A program made the translations under genes and the position numbers. DNA of 64,000 bases from Paramecium octaurelia (lineage: Eukaryota > Ciliophora > Oligohymenophorea > Peniculida > Parameciidae): positions 434,001-498,000 of the forward strand of contig CAJJDP010000015.1 of NCBI GenBank assembly GCA_905182995.1, given 5' to 3'. The notes beneath the pieces were generated by a model, which was not told where the DNA came from, did no database searches, and was given only the letters and a program-made list of their open reading frames with translations. Positions within the stretch are counted from its first letter, which is position 1. Each line of letters begins with the position of its first letter. Positions 53,119 through 64,000 of the stretch are shown piece by piece.

Positions 53119-53342
53119 AGATTGTATTTAATATGTTCTATTTATGAGATATAATCTTTAATTTTTATACTTTATTCCTTCTTTCTCAAAATAACCATAT
53201 GATTTTGGACTACATATCAGATCAATTCTGCATTCATATATATATGCATTATATGATGATTTTAGAAAACTATATCAGAAAATATATTGTTTACATTTAA
53301 TTCAAAATTATTAATACAAAAAATAGGAAATTGGCATAAATT

Positions 53343-54012
53343 ATGAAATTTTTGGTTGCTCTAATACTTCTATTGTCCTCGGTTGGTTAATGCGAGAAAT
53401 TACAAGTGTCTGCTTATAGTATTATAAATACAATACATTTTAGTTGAATCACTTTGTCCTGACACAACCAGATTCATTTAATCATCATTATTAAAGGCAT
53501 TATAAACACCATAATTTGAAGAGTTAGTTGAATTAAGACTAGTTCCATATGGGAAGGCATCCTAAGTGTTACAAGATGACGGTAAAATTGTATTTCAGTG
53601 TTAACATGGTGATCTAGAATGCTTTGGCAATAAAATTTAAGCATGCGGTTTTGATGCATTGAATGCATCTTAATAAGAGTAAATAAACTTTTTAACTTGC
53701 ATCCAAAAATCTAGAAAACGACAATAGGATGATTTTGAGAATGAAATCAGACAATGTTTACCAGATTTATGGGAAGGCGTTTTGGAATGTGCAAAAGGAA
53801 CTGAAGGAATAAAATTATTATGGGCTAATGGAGAAGAGACATTAAATTTAGATCCTAAATTAACTTACGTTCCATGGGTAACAGTGAATGGAAAATTCGA
53901 CTCAAAAGCTCATGAACAAATAGAAAGAAATATTGTAAAATGGGCTTGTTAGATAGCAAATAAATAAAAAGATAATTATACATAAATAGAAGCATGTGAA
54001 GAATATTAATGA
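53343..54012 (+). CDS. GILT-like thiol reductase (secreted/lysosomal)
   Basis: A 214-residue protein with one 25-nt intron (53419-53443). A clear signal peptide (MKFLVALILLLSSVGQC) targets it to the secretory or lysosomal path. The family signature C-Q-H-G-x2-E-C-x2-N-x4-C is met exactly by CQHGDLECFGNKIQAC. The active-site region reads YIESLCPDTTRFI, where the usual C-x-x-C is C-x-x-T, so only one thiol remains. PWVTVNGK matches the conserved C-terminal motif. GILT enzymes reduce disulfides of proteins in acidic compartments; a one-cysteine version might be less active or act differently. Confidence 0.9.
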
Positions 54013-54036
54013 ATAATTAAGATGAATATTATCATG

Positions 54037-55595
<1,559 letters not shown>

Positions 55596-55761
55596 ACTGT
55601 TACTGAAGCATATGAAATGTCTTTAACCAAAATTCTTATCTAATAAAATTATATCAACTTAGTAAATATTTGACTTATAATCGTTAAAGTACAGGATATA
55701 TGCTCAAATTAATAAATATATTAAATATGTAATTGAATATCAACATACCAATTAAGTGAAT

Positions 55762-57212
55762 TCATTCCAAAATCTCATCACGCATAATCTAGATACTCAT
55801 TTGCCTACCAGAGTTGCTCATGCATAAATTATTGGATGGGGAATTGTCAGATTTGTTTCCAGTCTAATATGTTAAATCTGAATTTGTTAATGGGATGAAT
55901 TAAACAGAAGGTTTCTTATTTATTTCACTTTAAGATTCATTATTGTTGCTATGAATTTTAGCAAAAAATTATTGAATTTCTTCTTCTTTTAGTCCTTATC
56001 TGCATATTGGACATTAACTATTCTTTTTAGTCCAATCTTATAAGCACTGATCATGAAAGATATGATTGCAAGGAGTTATTCTGAACTTCTCCTTCTTCTC
56101 AAATTACAACAAACAAATAGAGCATTCCTTTGTTAAATATTCCTATAACATTTTCTAGGCTGGCATAAATTTGTTCAAATGTGCAACTTCCAACACAGGC
56201 TTTACATAAGTAATCTTTTTGTATTGCTTTTTATATGAAAAATAAATTAGTATTGAAACTATTATACCTGATAAAATAACTGCACATATTGTTAATATTG
56301 CCCACAAGGGAAACTCATTAATTTCTATTTGACTAATTTAAAATAAGCACATTACTTCAATTCCAGTATCAAACTATGTTCTCTTTCTATATTCTCATTA
56401 AACACTCCAATATAAATTATGAATTCATCCTAATCCTTTACATTTGAAAAGTAGTTCTTTAGATTAATATTTACATTCTCTTTTCTATCTATTAGTTAAT
56501 AGCCTTGAAAAAAGTTAGGCTATTAAATAAATGCTTCATAAACACCAGATAGAAGTGAGATGCCCATCTGAGAATTGGAATTCGATATTTTCAACTATTC
56601 ATTTCAAAATTAAGCTTACAATGTAATCCAAATTTGACAACTGATAATATGCAAAAAACCAACTCTATTTATTCAAGTTAATTTAAACCAGCAAATCTAC
56701 ATCTATGTAATTTACAGATTGGTCACAATTCAAACCATAAGCTGGAAATCTACATTTCGGTTCTTTCTATTACTCAATCTAATACTTATCAAACCTCTAT
56801 AATTTACATTATCATAAATAGTTAACTTGAAACTCATTTTTGTTTCTGTTTCAGTAATATTCTTGTAAACACTCTCCATTTTAGAATATATAAAGATAGT
56901 TAGGTTTTGATCTATTTCCCTTTAACTTAACCACAATTTGCGAATATGTTATTTTTAAGCATAAGACTCATAACTTGAAGTTTATATTGAATTGTTTTTA
57001 TCAACTATTTCAAAAGTAGGGAAATAATTTTTGTTTAGTGGAAACTGAATAATTTCAAACTAATTAACTTAATAGCTTAATTTTGTTACTTATATGATAT
57101 ATCCATGATTTTATTAGAATAGGTATTCGTATTTTAAATCTATAAGTGTGAATTATTCTTCAACTAATTTCTTTGAAAAGCCTACAACCAAGAATATTAA
57201 TATTTAATACAT
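55762..57212 (-). CDS. Transmembrane RING-H2 E3 ubiquitin ligase
   Basis: A 457-residue protein with introns 56779-56807, 56595-56619 and 56333-56355. It has a signal peptide (MYQILIFLVVGFS) and a luminal domain with CRFPAYGLNCDQ. One membrane helix follows (LWAILTICAVILSGIIVSIL). The cytosolic RING-H2 finger is CSICLLQFEKK, CNHIFHDQCLQDW and CPICR. The layout (luminal domain, TM, RING-H2) resembles PA-TM-RING and goliath-type ligases that act on endosomes. A Ser/Asn/Gln-rich tail follows. Its stop is about 165 bp before the possible start of the AAA gene on the same strand. Confidence 0.88.
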
Positions 57213-57683
57213 TAATTTAAATTTAATGAATTTGGAATTGAAACAAAAATCAATATTTAATATTTTACTTTCTTAATGCATTCATATTCATCTAATATTC
57301 TTTTAAATCAAATATGGAACTATTTCAAAGAGCAGCAGTTTGTTATTAAATTATAATTTTGCATATCACTCTAGTTACAATAAAAAATGGAATCTTTATT
57401 AAATAAAAAATGCAAACTAACACTTATCTTATGCTATAAAGGTTTCTTTTATATATTTTTATAAAGAGAATGGTTAAAATGAAAAAATTGGATAAAAATT
57501 GTAATTGCAATTAATATATTGCTAACAGCTTTACTAAACTTTATTTTCATATTTATATAATATTTATTCTCAATATTTAGGACATAAATTGATGATTAAC
57601 TTAAAATAATAGATGATGATAGTAATTAATATTAAACTACTAATTGAAGTTATCAATTTATAAAACAATATTTAATATTTACA
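57213..57683. other. Intergenic region
   Basis: About 470 bp of AT-rich DNA between two minus-strand genes. No gene or site recognised. Confidence 0.5.
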
Positions 57684-58762
57684 TCAATTTTATTTAGTCT
57701 TATTTATGATATCTGCTAAGATTGTTTGATCAAGATATTTAGATTTTTAGTTTAATTCTTTTTCAAACTTTTTTGTGTCGTCTTAATCTACTCCTAACTC
57801 AAGTCTATTTTTAAATTAGTTTTTACATTTGTTTAGGATGTAGTTTTTATCCATAGTGTATTTATAATTCAAGTGGCAAAAATTCAATATTCTTTTTGAA
57901 AAAGGTATTTAATTCATTGTTCTAAGGAAGATCTCTAATTGGTTAATAAGGTTCAAAAGATGGATAATCCAAAAATGATATCAATTTCTATTTGAATTCT
58001 TTTGATAATGAAATATTTTCTACCTGTTTAATCATCTAGTAGTAATTTTTATGCAATACGAAATCTTTTCTCATACGCCTTTTATATTTATTCCCTAATT
58101 TAATTTCCGATTAAAACAAAGTTTTCTTTGTCTAATTTATTTTCATAGCAATAAGCATGTACGAATTCGTCAATGCTAATTAATAGGATGATTATCAATA
58201 CTAATTAAAGGCATTCTCTAAATCCCACTAAATCGTCTCTTTGATTTTGGATGTAGTTATTTGTAAATTAATCATCGAATCGTTTTTATCAATGAATGAT
58301 TCAAATGCCAAGATATCTTGAATGTGTTTATACTTCCTATGATCCTCAATGGCTTATTTTACTTAAAATTAACAATCCTCAATAATTTCTAATTTTGATT
58401 TAACAAATTGTTATACTATGTGTTTCAAATGCAGTTAGCTTAGTAATTTTATTTGGGTACTTTTCTTCTAACAAGTCAACAATAATAGCAAAGAGATTTC
58501 TATATTATTACTCGTCTGAATAATCATCTTCAAAGTCCCACAAAATCTATTCTTCTAACATAGTCTATTTAATGTTCAAAGAAGCCAAAGGGATACTGAG
58601 TTTGATAGGATAGAGATTTTGAGCCATTATTTGCATTCCAGGCGGGAATGGACATAATTTTATGTTATTTTGCAATTTTTCATTATGAGTCTTAATTTTG
58701 TGAATTTTCTTTTAAATGCAATCAAGATAAGCGATTGATTCAGATAGTTTAGTGTTCTGCAT
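57684..58762 (-). CDS. SMARCB1: SNF5/SMARCB1 chromatin-remodelling subunit
   Basis: Core subunit of SWI/SNF-type remodellers; 325 residues with introns 58389-58416, 58176-58201, 57999-58023 and 57805-57826. Two SNF5 repeats are visible. The first reads LYPIKLSIPLASLNIKQTM then EEQILWDFEDD (animal LVPIRLD...FTWN). The second reads SMINLQITTSKIKETIQWDL (animal [20 protein letters not shown]). Both are followed by the helical parts expected. The C-terminus is basic and Gln-rich. All four introns are needed to keep these blocks together; the last adds LELGVDQDDTKKFEKEL before the TGA. Confidence 0.85.
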
Positions 58763-60414
58763 TAATATTAAAAACTTAAAAATTAAAAATATTTAAAATC
58801 TTTTTATAATCTCAATTATTTAAAGATATTGCTAAAATGATTGAATAGATTTACATCTACATACTAAACCATCTTTTAATATTTTCATATTAATTATACT
58901 ATCAAATAATTTAGGTTACATTCATTTTTAACTTGTTTTACTCTAAATCATGGTTTCTAATCTAAAATTTCATCACCTATTGATATCAATGAATTTGGTA
59001 TTGATTTTTTAATTATCATATAACTTATTCATTCTAATTTCTTAAATGATGACTGCTTACGAACAAAGAAATATGATTATAACAACAATGAATGCAATAA
59101 TTAATCTATAAAATAAAAATAAAAGAATTTGAATAATGTATAGATTATTAACAGTTTTTATAAAAGTTTAAAAACTATGTATAAATTATAAAATGAATCA
59201 AGCAAAAAAAAGCATGGAAAATATTTAGTGTTTTTGATTATGTGGTTTTATCACAATTTACAACAGAATTAGTTATGAGTTTATTTGTGAAACTTCATAG
59301 GCTTGTGCTAGCCTAAATGATATCATAATTAATTTAGGGATTTCGAGGAGTGAGAGAAATAAAAGTGACATATATATATTAAAATAGCGATCCAAACAAT
59401 AATAATAAATAATTTTAAATGTTTAAAGCAACTAAATAAGTTTTATAATATCAAAATGGATATTCGCTGATATGGGAAATTTTATTAGGTATATTAGGTT
59501 TATTGTATTTTCGTGCATAATCTTAAAGACTTTTAATAAATTGTTAAAAAATATTAGATGAACTAACAAGCTACTTATCAAAGTTATTAAAAATTTCTCT
59601 CTTTATGGCATATGCTAGTTACTAAGAGAATTTTTTTATCAAAAATAAATGGATTGCTGAGTGTACTTAAGAAAAGTTGCTAAAAGGAAATGCAGAGATG
59701 GAGCATTCAAATATGGAGCTATGTTTAGTGAATGGATTTGGATGTGCTTAATGAGTACAAATTATAATAATAAAAAGGAACGTTAGTTACTTAATTGAAT
59801 TAGAAAATACTATAATCATTAAATTCGGAATTTGATTAAAAAATAATGCTTAATTTCAGAGTATCATCAAATAAATTAAAATTTATGTTTAATGTATTAT
59901 TAGAATGATAAAAATTATATATAATCTTATAGTGAAACAAAATTTCAAAGTTTCTAAAATTTCCATTTTTACTGTGCCAAATTCTAATAGGTTAGAATGT
60001 ATGTTGATTTACTCTTAATAACTCTCAAATAGATTTATGATTGTTTGAAATTCATGATAAGCATCGAACATTATAGCCTAAATAAAGAAAAAAAGATTTA
60101 ATTAATAAATAATATCTGCAAATCCAATTTGAGTTTTAAAAATACAAGAGAAATACTTATAATGATAATTTATAATATTTATTACCATGAAACTCAAAAG
60201 TATGGCTAGGATAATTTTGGATAAAGTTATGATTTATTTTGTATTCATCCAAACATGAATTCTTTTTAAGATTATGATTTATTTTTATACAAAATTCTCC
60301 TATGTATATTACGGTTATTTTGTCTAACGAGATATACTATCTAGTTAAATATATTTAATAATTAGATGTATTTAAAAAAGAAATATATATTATTTTATAT
60401 AAGTAATACTCCAT
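58763..60414. other. Intergenic region, 1.65 kb, with one small candidate ORF
   Basis: Mostly AT-rich DNA without recognisable genes. The small ORF at 59605-59754 is listed separately. From 60003 the sequence belongs to the duplicated block. Confidence 0.45.
59605..59754 (+). CDS. Candidate micro-ORF, 49 residues
   Basis: ATG to TGA, with a composition unlike the surrounding DNA (MAYASYQENFFIKNKWIAEC at the start, NGFGCAQ at the end). It has several Ala, Gly, Cys and Glu codons, which are rare in random AT-rich sequence. No homology or splice partner was recognised. It may be a small gene, an exon remnant, or chance. Confidence 0.25.
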
Positions 60415-61401
60415 ATGCAGTAATAATAATAACAATTAAGATCATCTGAAATTAGGCAATCTTCAACTTAATCAAATAGTGCAATGGATGAACCATTCCT
60501 AAAATTTTTAGCTGAAAGTAATTATTTGGAAAGTGAATAATCGTCCCAAGAAAAACATTAAAAATTAACCAAATGCAAAACTGAACATTCTCTTCAGCCA
60601 ATCTAGTACATCAATTCAAATTCATTTACTGTTAGCGATAAGAAGGTATTCTTAAAAATTAAAAAAATAGTTTTCATTTCCAGCAAATGAAATTCTTGAA
60701 TGGGAAACCTTATAAATAACCTTGCCACCAGAAGTGTATCAGTTCTTACTGTTTATGAAAACCTAGTGCAGCAATGGTATCATCGTTTACACAAACGAAT
60801 AAATATAAGGTTTGTTAGATGATAGTAAAGTAATCATGTATAGATAGATATATTTAAAATAGTAAAAATTAATTAGAATTATTTTAAAAATTGATAGACA
60901 AAGGATGGATTTCAAAAACAACAAGATTATTTAATGATATTGCAATTAACTTTTATTCATTATCAGTAAAGAAATTAACTTATGAAAATTTGGTTTGGAT
61001 TATTAGATCCATTAAAAGAGACCTAATCACTCCAACCGAAAGATTAGTGCAAAGCAGAATCAAAGAATGTTATGGCTTAAAGTACAATAGAGTTGAATGG
61101 GAACATATTATGAATTAGTTAAAATCTCAAAAACACTAAATCAAATTCCGTTCTTCCAATGGAAAATTAATAGAATTGCCATTACTCCAGGTCAAGAACA
61201 TCAAGGATCCCTTAATATAAGAGGAAACATATGGGATTTATATTTATTAATAAAATTGGATTGTTGAGGATGAATTTCAACCAGAATTAGATAAAAAATA
61301 GGAGTGGACTATATTTATAGAGTTTTTGATGGACTTTTTTGCTAAAACAAATGCTCAAAACAACAAAATCTTAAAAGGAGGTAGATATGGCTGTGCCTAA
61401 T
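60003..61401. repeat. Left copy of a 1,399-bp duplicated block
   Basis: Identical as far as compared by eye to 61403-62801 (offset 1,400), separated by a single N at 61402. The left copy stops in mid-exon at that N. This is most easily explained as two overlapping contig ends joined without merging. Confidence 0.85.
60415..61401 (+). CDS. LOTUS-domain protein gene, left contig copy, 3' truncated
   Basis: Same gene start as at 61815, with introns 60646-60670 and 60838-60862. It breaks off at the N after the codons for RYGCAQ, before either LOTUS domain. It should be treated as a duplicate end of the complete copy, not as a second gene. Confidence 0.8.
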
Positions 61402-61402
61402 N
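61402..61402. other. Single-N contig join
   Basis: One N separates the two copies of the 1.4-kb block. The upstream copy ends with the same bases (cctaat) that occur inside the downstream copy at 62796-62801, where the gene simply continues. Confidence 0.95.
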
Positions 61403-62801
61403 GTTGATTTACTCTTAATAACTCTCAAATAGATTTATGATTGTTTGAAATTCATGATAAGCATCGAACATTATAGCCTAAATAAAGAAAAAAAGATTTA
61501 ATTAATAAATAATATCTGCAAATCCAATTTGAGTTTTAAAAATACAAGAGAAATACTTATAATGATAATTTATAATATTTATTACCATGAAACTCAAAAG
61601 TATGGCTAGGATAATTTTGGATAAAGTTATGATTTATTTTGTATTCATCCAAACATGAATTCTTTTTAAGATTATGATTTATTTTTATACAAAATTCTCC
61701 TATGTATATTACGGTTATTTTGTCTAACGAGATATACTATCTAGTTAAATATATTTAATAATTAGATGTATTTAAAAAAGAAATATATATTATTTTATAT
61801 AAGTAATACTCCATATGCAGTAATAATAATAACAATTAAGATCATCTGAAATTAGGCAATCTTCAACTTAATCAAATAGTGCAATGGATGAACCATTCCT
61901 AAAATTTTTAGCTGAAAGTAATTATTTGGAAAGTGAATAATCGTCCCAAGAAAAACATTAAAAATTAACCAAATGCAAAACTGAACATTCTCTTCAGCCA
62001 ATCTAGTACATCAATTCAAATTCATTTACTGTTAGCGATAAGAAGGTATTCTTAAAAATTAAAAAAATAGTTTTCATTTCCAGCAAATGAAATTCTTGAA
62101 TGGGAAACCTTATAAATAACCTTGCCACCAGAAGTGTATCAGTTCTTACTGTTTATGAAAACCTAGTGCAGCAATGGTATCATCGTTTACACAAACGAAT
62201 AAATATAAGGTTTGTTAGATGATAGTAAAGTAATCATGTATAGATAGATATATTTAAAATAGTAAAAATTAATTAGAATTATTTTAAAAATTGATAGACA
62301 AAGGATGGATTTCAAAAACAACAAGATTATTTAATGATATTGCAATTAACTTTTATTCATTATCAGTAAAGAAATTAACTTATGAAAATTTGGTTTGGAT
62401 TATTAGATCCATTAAAAGAGACCTAATCACTCCAACCGAAAGATTAGTGCAAAGCAGAATCAAAGAATGTTATGGCTTAAAGTACAATAGAGTTGAATGG
62501 GAACATATTATGAATTAGTTAAAATCTCAAAAACACTAAATCAAATTCCGTTCTTCCAATGGAAAATTAATAGAATTGCCATTACTCCAGGTCAAGAACA
62601 TCAAGGATCCCTTAATATAAGAGGAAACATATGGGATTTATATTTATTAATAAAATTGGATTGTTGAGGATGAATTTCAACCAGAATTAGATAAAAAATA
62701 GGAGTGGACTATATTTATAGAGTTTTTGATGGACTTTTTTGCTAAAACAAATGCTCAAAACAACAAAATCTTAAAAGGAGGTAGATATGGCTGTGCCTAA
62801 T
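61403..62801. repeat. Right copy of the 1,399-bp duplicated block
   Basis: Partner of 60003-61401. It continues directly into the rest of the LOTUS-domain gene, so it is the copy in the intact context. Confidence 0.85.
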
Positions 62802-64000
62802 TCATTAAGTTATTGGGACCAAAGAAATTAAGAGATTTATCTCTTGGTAGATTGACACTTTATGTCTAAATGGCAGTTAATAAGAATTATATTCGGTATA
62901 ATAAAACTATTCTAATACAAGAAAGCAGAGAAAAGTCAGAACATACAACTGATAGTTCTGTTGATGGGGATCCTTAAATTAAAATTAGAGTAAAAGAACT
63001 ATAAGAGTAATTGATAGAGTTGCTATTGGAAAATCCTGATGGGTATGATGTTATAATTAATTAAGAGTGTATCGTTGGCATAAATACCTACATTGTTAAA
63101 AGAAAGAGTCAATTTTGAATTGAATTTGATTGAATTAGGTTTTCCAAAACTAAAGAACTTTATAGAGAGTGTTAAGGATGTGATTTCTATTGAAAATAGT
63201 GGTAGGAATAATTTTATTGCTAAATTAAATTATTCCAAGTTACCAAAAAAATTTTAAAGTAATTTTCTATTATAAAATATTTAGAACTTAAATAAAGTGA
63301 GTCATTTAACCAAAAATATATTTATACCGTCTTATAAATGATTAAAAGTATTTTAAGTAAACATAAATATGGAATCAGCATTAATCAATTATACTATGAC
63401 TTATCTTAGTAATTAGGAGAATGGTTTAATTATTAAAGATTTCAATGCTAAAGCTTTTTCTAGTTTTTGTAGAATTATGCTGAAAATATTCTAGTGATTG
63501 TTTGTCAAAAAGGAAATCAATACTTAATTTATGAAAGGGATTTAAGATTTCTACCACCTCCACAACCACAACCAGCTTAGGATATTAATGATCAATAATT
63601 TGAATACATTTTAAGCGAAGCTTTTTAATGTAGTTTAGGTTTATCAATACCACAATCTAGTTTCTCTAGTAGTTGGCTTGGAAAGGTTGGAGATTCTTAA
63701 ATACGATAAAAGTCACCTCCTCGAATTGAAGATTCTCATTAAGAAATTAAAGATAATCTAAAATTCATTGATGAATTATTGGGTATTATCATTCATTAAG
63801 TTTAGGAAACGAAAATAAATAAAATGATACTTATTCTATTTAAGATTGGTCTGAAAAGTCCATGAATCCTTTGGGAATGATTAGTTCTATTAATTATGGC
63901 CATAGTGAAATTTAAGATTTTGATCTAACTAAAGAGTTGCAATTCCCAATCTAGTAATAACAATAACAACAACAACAACAATAATAATAACAACAATAAT
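61815..64000 (+). CDS. Protein with two LOTUS (OST-HTH) domains, 3' end beyond window
   Basis: At least 686 residues; introns are 62046-62070, 62238-62262, 63043-63067, 63259-63284 and 63783-63805. The start MQ followed by a Gln run is the first ATG. A helical N-terminal region of about 380 residues, including GGRYGCAQFIKLLGPKKLRD, was not assigned. Two winged-helix LOTUS domains follow. The first runs from SLAQIPTLLKERVNFELNL to LGFPKLKNFIESVKDVISIE. The second starts KHKYGISINQLYYDLSQQLG and continues RFQCQSFFQFLQNYAENI. LOTUS domains bind RNA (G-quadruplexes) or DEAD-box helicases in germ-plasm and RNA-silencing proteins. After a Ser/Pro-rich linker the window ends inside a polyQ tract of CAA and TAA codons. 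Without the 26-nt fourth intron the second LOTUS would seem to be a separate gene. Confidence 0.8.

Noticed and set aside
63338..63640. Separate gene starting at an ATGA overlap after the first LOTUS domain
   Set aside because: Splicing 63259-63284 (26 nt, GTAATT...TTTAG) carries the frame through and puts both LOTUS domains in one protein.

Overview
The window looks like somatic (macronuclear) DNA of a Paramecium-like ciliate. Three things in the sequence support this. It is very AT-rich. TAA and TAG fall inside conserved domains where glutamine is expected, and every complete gene model ends in TGA (the ciliate code). The genes are cut by about 78 tiny introns of 22-34 nt, nearly all GT(A)...(T)AG. 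Each intron was placed by frame continuity and, where a family was recognised, by protein conservation. Genes are packed on both strands, usually with under 200 bp between them. No tRNA, rRNA, CRISPR array or transposon was recognised.

Layout. 1-4,722: a gene tail, RPL27 (+) and RPL3 (-), with an assembly gap inside a duplicated RPL3 segment. 5,023-15,474: CCCH zinc-finger protein, coiled-coil protein, SHAQKYF-like MYB, Twinkle-type primase-helicase, V-ATPase subunit F and a polytopic membrane protein. 15,782-25,350: IMP3, a DHHC palmitoyltransferase, the very long DOP1, a coiled-coil protein and a thiol dioxygenase (ADO). 25,459-32,055: SPEF1, a PX-BAR-type sorting nexin, a histidine phosphatase and VPS51. 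32,454-38,933: six consecutive minus-strand genes, including an F-box-like/VLRF1 protein, a PB1 protein and CNOT11. 39,422-49,875: a drug/metabolite transporter-like protein, a membrane protein, MAPK15 and two related minus-strand kinases, with gene-poor DNA between and around them. 51,754-58,762: GTPBP1-like GTPase, GILT-like protein, VPS4/katanin-type AAA protein, RING-H2 membrane protein and SNF5. 60,415-64,000: a glutamine-rich protein with two LOTUS (OST-HTH) domains, partly duplicated around a single N and running off the window.

The genes are mostly single-copy housekeeping functions: ribosome and its biogenesis, mRNA decay (CNOT11), rescue of stalled ribosomes (VLRF1), endosome/Golgi traffic (DOP1, SNX, VPS51, VPS4-like), mitochondrial DNA replication, V-ATPase, chromatin (SNF5) and cilia (SPEF1, MAPK15). 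Their adjacency looks like dense packing and not operons or a dedicated system. I found no convincing new multi-gene system. The most interesting points are at the protein level: an AAA ATPase with the Walker B Glu replaced by Gln, a translational GTPase lacking its switch II His, an F-box-like/VLRF1 fusion, a V-ATPase intron ending in CG, and two duplicated blocks that are probably assembly artefacts.
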